Positions 23,101 to 32,203 of a stretch of DNA of 64,000 nucleotides are shown here, piece by piece. The position numbers were made by a program, and so were the translations under genes. The first letter of the stretch is position 1. Each line of letters starts with the position of its first letter. Origin of the DNA: Endocalyx cinctus (lineage: Eukaryota; Ascomycota; Sordariomycetes; Amphisphaeriales; Apiosporaceae); assembly GCA_001600455.1 (NCBI GenBank), contig BCKC01000003.1, positions 4,129,056 to 4,193,055 of the forward strand. Reading direction: 5' to 3'. A model generated the notes under the pieces. The model ran no database searches. It was not told the DNA's origin and was given only the letters and a program-made list of their open reading frames with translations.

Positions 23101-23418
23101 TTAGAGACAAATCCAGGCGCGTTAGATCTTGTGTATATGGCCACCGTCTGCGAGACCATTACTGGAGAGCTTTTTGGGGTTAATGGAGACGCACGGGGCG
23201 AAAGGAAGGTTAGGTACGTACATGAGATTGGGGATAAGGTGATACCCTTGGACCAGCTCTGTGACATTGGGTTAGCGGATCAAGCCCAGCCGTATGCTAC
23301 TCTTCCGAAAGCGGAATGGATAGATGCAGCCATGGCCATAGGGCTTCACGCTGGTGTTGCGGCACTCATCGATGATATGGATGCGAGTGGAGAGAATTAT
23401 CCGAAGCTTATTAAATAG
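14138..23418 (+). CDS. Highly reducing PKS with C-terminal thioester reductase (KS-AT-DH-MT-KR-ACP-R)
   Basis: This is the iterative type I PKS, core enzyme of the cluster, 2935 aa. The model is join(14138..14981, 15090..15529, 15619..16261, 16342..21025, 21138..21856, 21941..23418). KS: Cys180 (DTACSSS), His321 (HGTGTPAGDP), His360 (GHTEGAAG). AT: GQGAQ near 546 and Ser641 (GHSSGE). DH: His973 (SGHRVQNEVVFP) and Asp1156 (HPTELDAS). C-methyltransferase: LEIGAGTGSATKAIF near 1429. Region 1560-2120 is non-catalytic, with only a degraded ER (no GGVG cofactor loop). KR: VGISRALG near 2150 and Tyr2294. ACP: Ser2475 (GLDSLISVD). Reductase: TGCSGLLGHHL near 2612, Tyr2768 and Lys2772. There are no condensation or adenylation domains. 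The start is the ATG at 14138, not the upstream TTG. Intron 4 uses the CTATTAG acceptor at 21137; two nearer TTGATAG acceptors are out of frame. Confidence 0.95.
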
Positions 23419-23870
23419 GGGCAATAATCAGATATTACCTATATGCGTACCGACTAAATTATTACGAGCTTCTTGGTGTAGTCGGCTATCAGGCCGTCGA
23501 ATTTATTTATGGACTACCAAATGTATTGTCAAAGATGTTGCCATACCTCTTTGTCTGTCTAAAGAGGGTAAGATCATTGCGTGTCGCACCTACTCGGCCT
23601 AACTGCTCTCCGTAGTCAGATGCCTCAGGCTGTGTGACTGCAGTTTGGAGCTGCAGAGCCAACCGAAAGGCATGTAGAAGTGTTACAATCAGGGTAGATA
23701 GGCGACACCAGCACGGCACAGGCGTCCCCGCCGGTACCCCGGGGATAGGAATAGGAGAACAGTGCGCATATAAGTCGGTCCTCCCTCCTTAACAAGAGGT
23801 TGGTTGAACTTACCGAAATGATGAGAAGTAAGCCACCAGTAACATCTCGCCAATAATTATTGGGATTGAG
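23419..23870. other. Spacer right of the PKS
   Basis: 452 bases covering the PKS 3' flank and the sequence in front of the STAND-like relic. No gene seen. It probably marks the right cluster edge. Confidence 0.35.
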
Positions 23871-24782
23871 ATGGTTCTAATATTTTTTTTTTGTTCAGCC
23901 CAACAGCAACAGCAGACTCTTCATAGCCAGTCGCTGTTCGCTATTCAATCTGATTACAAGTCCATGTTTTGGCAAAATCAGATTGAGGATATTCAAAACT
24001 CAGTCCTACTTGAAGACTCGCCCGCTTCGGAGGAAATTTTGGCATACTGTAGGTCCATGCAGAAGCGACGGCAGCAGAAAATGCCGGCGCTGTCGAAGTT
24101 CAAATCCTGGGTCTCGGACCCGTCGTCCTCGCTGCTCCTCGCGCAGGGGCAAGGAGTGCGGACCAGCTCTCTCGACTTTGCCGCCGACTTCCTCGACACG
24201 ATTCTCGAGCGAGGGTATCCGGTCTTGTGGTCGCTCCCGTCCGCGATCGAGGAAGACAGGAAGTCGAAGTCGCTGTCCTCGGTAGCGGCGGTGCTGCGAT
24301 CGCTGATCTCGCAGGCCCTCGCGCTCAACCCGAGCATAGTGAGCGAAGGCGCGCATCCGCTAACGATCAAGAATTTCAAGACGGCGGTCAGCATTGAGCA
24401 GTGATTCGAATTGTTCCGGCGGTGCGTGTCCCGCATGGCGTGCGCCTTCGTCGTCGTCGACGTCGGCTTGATCGAGAGCGTGATCGAGCACGATGAGGAG
24501 GCCGAGTCCCAGTTCTTCAAAGCCAGCTACTTCGTCGAGAAAATATCCGAAATAGTAGAACAGAAGGATAAATGCGGGCTGAAGGTGGTCGTCATCTCAT
24601 GGAGATTCGGTGTCACCACTCCCCTCGAGGCCGACGACCTCTTTGGCGATGAGCAGATATGCACCGACATGGGGCGAAGAGTAGAAAGACTCATGCGCCA
24701 ACCCAAGTACAGGGCTGTCTTCAGAAAAAAGAATCAGCAGTTCACCACAAAGTTCAGATCCTCATTGGCATCTGATTCTTGA
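23871..24782 (+). pseudogene. Broken STAND/NACHT-type protein fragment with in-frame stop
   Basis: One reading frame runs from about 23871 to 24782 but is interrupted by TGA at 24402-24404 (context SIEQ-stop-FELFRR). Both sides read as one protein: upstream LLLAQGQGVRTSSLDFAADF and PVLWSLPSAI, downstream ACAFVVVDVGLIESVI and GLKVVVISWRFG. This arrangement resembles the nucleotide-binding region of fungal STAND-like (NACHT-type) proteins, where a Trp often occupies the stop position, so TGG to TGA is the likely lesion. There is no plausible upstream N-terminal domain and no C-terminal repeat domain, so the locus is also truncated. It sits just outside the polyketide cluster. Family assignment is by eye and moderate. 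Confidence 0.6.
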
Positions 24783-25202
24783 GCTAGGGGTTAATAGAGT
24801 CGGTGGCTGCTGGTAATTCACTACCAGCATAGAAGTTTTCATGAGAACCTTAAGGTGAAACTCGCGATCTTCCATTTTAGCGATATCTTGTATCAATTAT
24901 TAGAAGTGCGGGTCTTTAACTATTGAATACAATCCATTGGATGCCTCATTTCAAATTGAACATATTTGGGGATGAAAAAGGACTGCGGATAAAGTTTGAG
25001 AGCAACAAGCTTTATTCATAAACTTTATTTAGCTTCAACTTATGTCATCATCAATTCCTTGTATAACTTTGTTGCATAAATATTATTTGTCAAAAATATA
25101 CTCCGTACTCAGCACTACCATTCTCGATGGGGTATCTCATTATTTTCATAGATAATAAAGCTAAATATACATATACATATAAACTTTTGTGTACACGGCT
25201 GA
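24783..25202. other. AT-rich spacer
   Basis: 420 bases between the relic and the BCS1-like gene, holding the 3' flanks of both. Contains TACTCCGTAC at 25099-25108, one copy of a motif recurring in this window. No gene seen. Confidence 0.35.
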
Positions 25203-26558
25203 TTATTTCTCGGCTTCAATTTTTGGCGGGATGACGCCTTCCGCCATCGTAATAGCGCCCTCCATGTCGTTCTTATTAAGTAAGAACAACCCTTGAATTG
25301 CGGCTGTACTTGTTTTGGGAACCTCTTCACCGTTCTTAGCTTCTCTGAACAAGCCTAGCTGATCCAGCCGTGCCAGGAACCGCTCCTTGTTTACCCCATC
25401 CTTATCTACGTCACCGTAAAACCTCTCCCACATCTGACCTGCTTGGTACCTCGTAGCCTCGCCGATACGAACCATCATATCTACTCGGCCCGGCCTAATC
25501 AGAGCGGGATCAAGTAACTCGATATGATTCGTGGTGAGAAAAGCGATCCTTTCCTCTCCCGCCGAAAGGCCATCGAGGGCGTTCAACAAGCCGGAAAAGG
25601 TCACCGTCCCACCGGCGTACCCGTCCGAGTCCCTCTTCCTCCGATTGACGAATGCCGAATCCGCGTCCTCCAGGAGTACGATGGTACGCTCGGGAAGCTT
25701 CGTGAGCAGGAACGCGAGCTTGTCGTCGGTCACGCCGACCTCGCTCAGGTTGATCATCGCCACGCTGTAATCCAACTCGCCCGCTAGGGCCTGGATAAAC
25801 GAGGTCTTTCCGCTGCCCGGAGGGCCGTACAGCAGGTATCCCCGGCGGTAAGGGATCCCGCGGTCGGCGTACCACTGCTGTCGCGAGAGGAAATCCCGCG
25901 CGTCGTAGACGATGCTCTCTTTCACCCCTTCGTCTAATACGACACTCCCCAACGGACGCTTCCTGCGCGGCGGGCCCAGCGGCACCCAATCGAAGTTTCG
26001 CACCGAGTAGACGACGGTCTTGCCTTGGTTAGCTTCCAATGCGAGGCCGCGCGCTTCCATGAAGATGTCCTCGAATATATGCCGATGCGCGTAGAACGTG
26101 GAGAGCTCAACGGTCTCGTGGGGCTCGCCCGTGTTCGTCTTCGCGGTCGCCTGTTTCTCCCTGTTGACCCATATGTATGCATGTTTGTGCTTGACTATAT
26201 GTCTTCCGTAGCCGGGCTGGAGGAAGAAGCTCGCCTCGGTGGGGCCGTTCGGCGTTGTGCTTGTGGTGGTGGTGATGGCAAATTTGTGGATGCGCGTGAG
26301 TCGCTTGGCGAGGAACGAGGTCTGGGGGCGCGGCTCCGAGAGCCATGCTAGAATCCACGGGTAAGATGGGTCCTGTCGGCTGATCTCTACGTTGACGAAC
26401 ATCCGACGCCGCATCAGACCGACGGCAGATATGGCACCTTTTCGCGCAAAGGCCAACGCGGTGCCGAGGGAGGCGAGGCCGAAGCCTCCCGCAAAAACGG
26501 GATTTTCTAATAGCGCATTTAGATTGAGTAAAGATTGTACTGATTCTGTCTCGGACAT
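25203..26558 (-). CDS. BCS1-like mitochondrial AAA ATPase
   Basis: This is an AAA+ ATPase of the Bcs1 family. Bcs1 sits in the mitochondrial inner membrane and translocates the folded Rieske protein into complex III. 451 aa, one exon. Residues 1-50 contain the single hydrophobic segment (AGGFGLASLGTALAFA), followed by a BCS1_N domain (about 50-200). The AAA core has Walker A GPPGSGKTS near 249, Walker B TIVLLEDADSAF near 298, and the sensor/Arg-finger region TTNHIELLDPALIRPGRVD near 345. Length matches yeast Bcs1 (456 aa). Filamentous fungi often carry several Bcs1 paralogues in accessory regions, so it may be a paralogue rather than the essential orthologue. Confidence 0.93.
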   Translation of the reverse strand: MSETESVQSLLNLNALLENPVFAGGFGLASLGTALAFARKGAISAVGLMRRRMFVNVEISRQDPSYPWILAWLSEPRPQTSFLAKRLTRIHKFAITTTTSTTPNGPTEASFFLQPGYGRHIVKHKHAYIWVNREKQATAKTNTGEPHETVELSTFYAHRHIFEDIFMEARGLALEANQGKTVVYSVRNFDWVPLGPPRRKRPLGSVVLDEGVKESIVYDARDFLSRQQWYADRGIPYRRGYLLYGPPGSGKTSFIQALAGELDYSVAMINLSEVGVTDDKLAFLLTKLPERTIVLLEDADSAFVNRRKRDSDGYAGGTVTFSGLLNALDGLSAGEERIAFLTTNHIELLDPALIRPGRVDMMVRIGEATRYQAGQMWERFYGDVDKDGVNKERFLARLDQLGLFREAKNGEEVPKTSTAAIQGLFLLNKNDMEGAITMAEGVIPPKIEAEK

Positions 26559-27111
26559 GACGACTCGAGGAGGGAAAAAGAACGTGGAAGAGGAACTCTA
26601 CGATGCGGAATTGAAAAAGTCTCCGGAAACAAGGTGCAAAATGTGTGATGACTAAGCTCAAAAATATTTTATCGATAAAGCTGTGTTTTAGTCATTCCTT
26701 GTTATATTTTTCATATACTGTAATAAATGCACCGTAATAAACGGAAAGGGCAGTTTTATCAGTAAAAAGCAACTTAAAATATACGGCATTCTAAGAGTCG
26801 ATTATTGAATAGAGGTTTAATAGAAGTGATCGACGGACAGTGTAATGACCAAAAAAAGGGAGCACAATGATATTGTATTTTTCTAAGTCTCTGGTTCTAT
26901 CTAATTAATTCTTCCCTCTTGAAAAGTAATTGGAAAAGTGGGTCGTCTCGGTTTAGGAGGGCTCTTCCCCACTCAGGTGGGTACACCCTTCCCAACAGCA
27001 GCTTAATGTAGGTTGACTTAGTGGTTATTTACAATGACCAGACCACTATAAAGTATACTATAAATCTACCACTGCCCTGAGACTCAGCATCAGCTCAACG
27101 CCAGCCAACAG

Positions 27112-27178
27112 CGATACGGTTGATACGGTTGATACGGTTAACGGTTAACGGTTAAAATAAGGGTTATGGTTAGGGTTA
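27112..27178. repeat. GATACGGTT/AACGGTT tandem repeats beside telomere-like sequence
   Basis: Three GATACGGTT units (27112-27138) run directly into three AACGGTT units, then GGGTTATGGTTAGGGTTAA at about 27160-27178. The last part contains one perfect TTAGGG, the fungal telomere unit, and one variant (TTATGG). Too short for a telomere; at most an interstitial telomere-like patch. Confidence 0.6.
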
Positions 27179-27297
27179 ATTCGGGGGCTAGGGGTCGGTG
27201 GGAGCCCTCCATTAGTGTACACGATATTATTTCGCGATAAGTGTTATATTATGATACTTTTTTATTTCTTTTTCAAAGGGGTAGTATAAACAAAAGT

Positions 27298-27330
27298 TGA
27301 ACCCGAGTGTAAGATTTACACCCGGGTTCA
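27298..27330. repeat. 33-base near-perfect palindrome
   Basis: Arms TGAACCCGAGTGTAA and TTACACCCGGGTTCA are reverse complements with one mismatch in 15, separated by GAT. The pairing extends outward three more bases with one wobble. It could be an arm of a small inverted-repeat element or a transcript hairpin. Confidence 0.7.
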
Positions 27331-27586
27331 GCTAACCCCCGTTGACTCCCCCTCCACCGTCCCGGGGCAACCTTTAGACCCCCCGGTCAAACTGCGAGCT
27401 CCCCACTCCGTACTGGCCGGAGGTCCCACTAGTACAGATTCCATGGGCGTGCTGGCATAAGCGGCATTCTAGTCTTAAGAACACAGGTGTCTTCAAGGTA
27501 TCTCCGTAGATATCTGCGTATTTCTCAGGTCTCTTCTGGTCTAGTTCTGTCTATCTATGTACCTTTAAGATTTCCACCCTTTTGCG

Positions 27587-27606
27587 GCGCCCCGCATGAG
27601 GGGCGC
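27587..27606. repeat. GC-rich hairpin
   Basis: GCGCCCC and GGGGCGC form a perfect 7-base inverted repeat around GCATGA, about 100 bases beyond the stop codon of the leftward esterase gene at 27711, so a 3'-UTR structure is possible. Confidence 0.6.
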
Positions 27607-27710
27607 AGTGGCCTAGTTTAATGGTACACCGGGATAGCCAGCACAGTAACCCCGCCATGACATGGACCTCTTAGAAAATTATTACTGCTCCTCTGAGCCC
27701 TTCCTCGACA

Positions 27711-28613
27711 CTAGCTAACTCGATCTTTTATAAAAGTGACAATATCATCCATTTCATCTGGAACAGAAGACCAATGCCCCTGGCCTTTATAAATCTTCCA
27801 GGTCACATTGTATCCGAGAGACTCAAGTGTTTCAAAAGCAGTTTCCCCAAATGAAGGTTTGATTTTCTCATCAGCATCCCCATGCCCGATGAATACAGGG
27901 GTGCCTGTTGAAGTAGCATTCGTCGTAGGGCCGGTCAACTTGGTCAAGCCTAACAAGTCCCTGAAAAAATCAACGACATCGTGGATCGGATCTTGTTGTC
28001 CCCTGCCCGGATCGTTTCCTGCGTCGAAAGGGTCGTTTTCATCAGCAGGGCCGAAAGGATCGTCATCGCCATGTATTTCATCTCCGTCGATTAGAAATCT
28101 CTTAACATCCGGCTGGAAAGGAAGCCATCCACTGATGCCGATAAACCCCCCGAGTGGGAAATCCAAGGCCAATAAGCAGGATAAAGACATTGCACAGCCG
28201 TGACTGAGCCCGCCGAGAATGATTTTATCGCGAGGTATCTTCAATGACTCCTCGTCGAGCAACCGGGAAATCTCTTGAAAGGATTCGGAAAGGCCCTTGA
28301 GCTGTGTATTGGGCCGATGCCATGGATTATCCAAAGACGCGATGTCAAACCACTGAGTCAATTTACTTCGCCTAAAAGCACTAGATCGGCGTCTTTTAGC
28401 TGTTGGAAACACGAATCGCGCCTCCGGAAAGACGTCGGGAAGTTTTCGACCATCGGAGCAAACACCAGTTTCGAGCAACTTTTGGCCAAATTCTTTTCCG
28501 TTTGAACCAAGACCATGTAAGAGTATAAAAGTATGAGCATGATGAGATGTAGGTTCAACCACAAATAATGACGAGGCAATCTCTTCAAGGCCACTGTCGG
28601 CTTTGGTATCCAT
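27711..28613 (-). CDS. Acyl-protein thioesterase/phospholipase-carboxylesterase-like hydrolase
   Basis: This is an alpha/beta hydrolase of the phospholipase/carboxylesterase (Abhydrolase_2) family, 300 aa, single exon. It likely cleaves an ester or thioester in the cytosol, as there is no signal peptide. The visible catalytic triad is Ser in GGLSHGCAMS, Asp in FIGHGDADEKI and His in KGQGHWSS. The N-terminal FILLHGLGSNGKEFG is the oxyanion strand. Canonical Apt1 proteins are about 230 aa. The extra length is an acidic insertion around residues 187-215 (DGDEIHGDDDPFGPADEN) before the DVVDFFRDLLGL helix. The true substrate cannot be told from sequence. Confidence 0.88.
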   Translation of the reverse strand: MDTKADSGLEEIASSLFVVEPTSHHAHTFILLHGLGSNGKEFGQKLLETGVCSDGRKLPDVFPEARFVFPTAKRRRSSAFRRSKLTQWFDIASLDNPWHRPNTQLKGLSESFQEISRLLDEESLKIPRDKIILGGLSHGCAMSLSCLLALDFPLGGFIGISGWLPFQPDVKRFLIDGDEIHGDDDPFGPADENDPFDAGNDPGRGQQDPIHDVVDFFRDLLGLTKLTGPTTNATSTGTPVFIGHGDADEKIKPSFGETAFETLESLGYNVTWKIYKGQGHWSSVPDEMDDIVTFIKDRVS

Positions 28614-29478
28614 ATTAGGATAGATTGATATATTATCAGCTTAGAGTGGAAACCATTATAGGCTCAGCGGCAAAGAAGGTGAAAAAAAAAAAAAAAAAAA
28701 AGACGAGGCAGAGTTTAAAGCAGGGAATGAGGGGTGACGAGGGAAAATACGTTAATGTAGCTAGAAATAATTGTAATACTTCAGGCTGCATGGCCCTATT
28801 CTGTTCCACCACCACAGACCAACAAACTGCTCCAATTAGCTATTGGTTTGGAAGTGATCCATGGCAGATAGTAAAGTAAATGGATATACAGCACTAGCTA
28901 ACTCCACTAATGTTCGGAATTATGCGTATTTTGAATTATCATGTTAACTCGCACTCGACTTGCTTCTTGTAGAAATCCTAGAATATTATTTATGATACGG
29001 AGTATTGAAATAATATTTACAACTTCATATACAACATTTATAACTTATATAAAGTATAAGATTTACTGCGTAACTCGGTTACTTGACTGAAAGTTAACTG
29101 AGTCAAGCCTGAATAAAAACAGTGGTGCTACTTAAAGATACGTCAAATCCTATTTTGACGCACGTACAGAGTATTACTTCACTCAATATATTCAATTACT
29201 TTTTAACCCCTTTTCCAGTTCATCTTTCCCGTTCATCCCATCCAACCCTATTATGGCTTACGCTACGAATATCAAAGATCACCTTATCTCGTTGTCCACG
29301 TACGTTAATTGATCCAGCAAGGAACTCGCTTTAACACGTAGAAATATAGCGAGCTTGTCATCTTGTCTTGGTAGAGAAACCTGAAAAGAAGGAAGTATAA
29401 TATCATCAAATATTTACTCTATCGCAGTATAAATTCAGATCGCTCTATGCAGATAACTAATCCGGTGAGTTTGAAAAA
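28614..29478. other. Spacer with poly-A run
   Basis: 865 bases between the esterase start and the SDR stop, with a 20-base A run near 28682-28701 and TACGGAGTA at 28996-29004. A possible extra SDR exon after a TTTTCAG acceptor (minus strand) near 29380 would replace the last two codons with about 35 residues. It is not preferred, because typical family members end near KVRLV. No other gene. Confidence 0.4.
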
Positions 29479-30648
29479 CTAAATTACCAATCGCACTTTC
29501 AATTTATCGCCTTTGACGATCTCATCTTTCATCCCCATCAACTCCGGCAAATCCCAAGTGACGTTGATGTAGCGACCAGCCAACCAATCTCTCTTCTCCG
29601 ATACGAGGTACACCAGAGAATCGGCAGATAGTTCCGGCGTTTCGCACATGACTTAAGCACCGAGGAATCGAATTAGTCATTTACTCAAGCTGAACCATTC
29701 AAAGGTCTATCTGGTAAAGAGTGAGGTAGAAAGAGAGAGAGAAACACTTACCTGCTTTCCATTTCTCATCCAACTCCTTCACGCCCGCGTCGGCCAACAT
29801 ATCCGTCGGGATATTCCCCGGGTGGATACAATACGCCAGGATCCCCTCATCTCCGTACTCGGCGCACAAATGCTCCGCGAGCCTCAGCGTCGCGAGCTTC
29901 GACCCCTGGTAAGCGCTGAGGCCGGGCGACGCCAAGTGCGCGCCGACGCTCGAGACGGTAACGAAAGTCCTATCGCCGCGCCCTCCGTCCTCCCCCAGCA
30001 TGAGCGGGGCGAAAGCGCGCATCGTCAGGTACGGACCCCTCACGTTGACGATCCAGACGCGCCACCATTCCTCCTCGGGGTCGTCGACGTCGTCGAGGAT
30101 CCGGTCGTTGCTCATGACGGCCGCGTTGATGATGACGACGTCGAGCCTGCCGAATTCCCGCTTGATGGTCGCTGCCGCGGCGTTCACGTCTTCGCGCTTG
30201 CTGACGTCAACGCGGAGGGGGAGGATCTCGGGTGTCGGTCTTCCGGCCGCGGCGGCTGCGGCTTTCATGGCGTTCACGGTATCGGAGAGATCGCCCCTCG
30301 CGCTTAAGGCGATCTTCGATGCTCCGGATTTGGCGAACGATACCGACATGGCTTTCCCGAGACCACGGCTCCCGCCGCTGATGTAGATGGCTTTACCTGT
30401 CAGGTCTGCCTTGCATGGGTCGATGGCGGGGTAGGTGTCACTGTGCACGATTGATGTGGTGTCGTAGTCACCTAGATGAGCAAGCTTCCTCAGTTCCTAT
30501 TCTAGTGTAAAGAATACATATATATATTTAAGAAGAAAAAAAAGGAGGACCGTGATTCTCTCATATCGGTAAAATAGACGGAAATAAAATAGGGGTGAGA
30601 CATACCCGGCCCTTCTAAGGGGTTCCAAGATCCGCGAGGAGGTGGCAT
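29479..30648 (-). CDS. Short-chain dehydrogenase/reductase
   Basis: This is an NAD(P)-dependent SDR, 311 aa. The model is complement(join(29479..29651, 29752..30471, 30606..30648)). A 43-nt first exon begins at ATG 30648 (MPPPRGSWNPLEGPG). It is joined by a 134-nt intron (GTATGT...ATCTAG) to DYDTTSIVHSDTYPAIDP, a conserved lead-in in fungal homologues, so the GTG at 30448 is not the start. The Rossmann motif is ISGGSRGLGKA, followed by INAAVMSND and the catalytic S...YQGSK. After the second intron (29652-29751, CTTAAG acceptor) the protein ends YINVTWDLPELMGMKDEIVK...KVRLVI. Substrate unknown. It stands alone, about 6 kb from the polyketide cluster, so cluster membership is unlikely. Confidence 0.88.
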
Positions 30649-31596
30649 GATATACGTAGGTACTTTTTAGTATAGTAGGAAATGTATTTGACTAAGGCCT
30701 CGATGTCCGATTCAAGTTGGATACAACTAATCTCTAAGAATGACGGGAATTTAACGGGATCAATATCCCAAGGTTTAAATACTTATGATACGGCGTATAT
30801 CACTGCGTATACCATTATAAATCACGATATAGCCTCATCTTATTACAAACCTATGTCTATAAACTACGGAGTATAATCTGACCGTTTAGGAATTTCCTTT
30901 TTGAGAAAGATAAAGCTATCACCGATCTTTAGCAGCGGGAAAAGTGGATCACGTTCAGAACAATACACCATAATAATCACCTCTACCTTGCCTCCGATCC
31001 ACCAGCGTATCCATATATGTGAGTGCGTACTTTGGTTACAACCCACCTAAGTATATATCAACTCTCCGACGTGGAAGTATATTATAAATCAATGCTGCAG
31101 AAACCCTTGTTCTGGATACCTAAGTATGTTCAGGGGCAGAGGGGATTGATAACATTCGTGTTGTAGACTGTTAATCGTCAGATGCGGTACCGGGGCTCCG
31201 GGGCTGTGAGAAATTGGATAAACCCTCGATTCTCGATCTCTTTTTCATATAGTATACTACTCCCGACACTCACAATATTGAACCTTCAATTCAGATTTGC
31301 TTTACAGAACTGCATTCCAGTAAATGAGATCAAAGAATATTTCATGACTCTATCATGACGTAATCACGCCTTCATGACCTCATGGATCTCACCAATCGCT
31401 TTACGCCTTCAAAAGAATAAACGACCCTATATAACTTGGGGATACGTCTGAAAATATTTGTGGTATACTGAGAAATGAATTCATAACCATACGAAGGAAA
31501 ACCTGCGGAATCCACACATCAAATTCGTCGTAGCAAGATTTTGATCCCAATACTTTAAGAACTCCTATTATAAAAAGCTTATTAGCACAAGTCGAA
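30649..31596. other. Spacer, no gene seen
   Basis: 948 AT-rich bases between two divergent genes, so it holds the promoters of the SDR (left) and the small repeat protein (right). TACGGAGTA occurs at 30865-30873. No convincing ORF. Confidence 0.4.
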
Positions 31597-31991
31597 ATGT
31601 CTGCCCATAACAGTTCAAACACCGGCTCCAAGAGTCAGACCGGGACCGCTTCTGCAATAACTACTCCTGCCAACGCAGGGATCGGTGACGATAAGCCAAA
31701 GATGTTCGACGCCGAGGGGTCAGTCGGCAAGCACTTCACAGGTAATACATCTACAGCCAAGCCCTTTTCTTAAAAAATAATTTAAAAAAAAAAAAAATAA
31801 GAAAATAAAAGAAAATAAAGAGCTAACGGGGACTTGCTTATACAGAGGACGGAGCTCTGGGTGGTACCGCGCAGAAAATTGGCGGCCCGTTGGACAAGGA
31901 TGGAATGATTGGTAAACAATTCACAGAGCAGGGTAGCATAGGCGGTGCGGTACAGTCTGCCATGGGAGGCACGGCGAAGAAGAGTAATTAA
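31597..31991 (+). CDS. Small Gly-rich internally repeated protein (96 aa)
   Basis: The model is join(31597..31741, 31846..31991); the 104-nt intron is GTAATA...TACAG. The N-terminal half is Ser/Thr/Asn-rich and disordered (MSAHNSSNTGSKSQTGTAS). The second half contains two related units, VGKHFTEDGALGGTAQKIGG and IGKQFTEQGSIGGAVQSAMG, the first split by the intron. I recognise the pattern as a short conserved protein of filamentous fungi, hydrophilic and LEA/stress-protein-like in composition, but no biochemical function is known to me. The clean in-frame splice and duplicated motif support a real gene. Confidence 0.8.
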
Positions 31992-32203
31992 TTGGGCACT
32001 TCTCGAGATGGTATGTACATGAGCATGGAGATATGGTAGAAGGGAAATTGCATAATTATTATTAGTGTTTCATGGCGCGAGGCAGGTCTCTACTAAAAAG
32101 TTACCTTGGATTCATATTATAATATAGCAGAAGCACACAATATCATCAAAGTAGCAGACAAGCCGTGGAGATTCTATAACTATATGGATCTAACTCGTAG
32201 GAA

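Larger units (their letters stand above)
26559..27710. other. Repeat- and hairpin-bearing spacer
   Basis: 1152 bases without a gene. Left part (to about 26950) is the AT-rich promoter side of the BCS1-like gene. From 27100 the composition turns GC-rich, with tandem GATACGGTT units, a telomere-like GGTTAGGGTTAA, a 33-base palindrome and a GC hairpin (separate entries). This looks like a decayed mobile or subtelomere-derived insertion, but no transposase or TIR pair was recognised. Confidence 0.45.

Noticed and set aside
24006..24520. Long minus-strand ORFs opposite the STAND-like relic
   Set aside because: Arg/Ser-rich shadow frames of the GC-rich coding stretch; the + strand frame carries the family-like sequence.
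27595..27660. tRNA-like 5' half (GTGGCCTAGTTTAATGG resembles an A box)
   Set aside because: No B box (GGTTCGANTCC) follows and no cloverleaf can be drawn.
29122..29334. Short + strand ORF near the second SDR
   Set aside because: No motif or splice context; lies in the SDR 3' flank.
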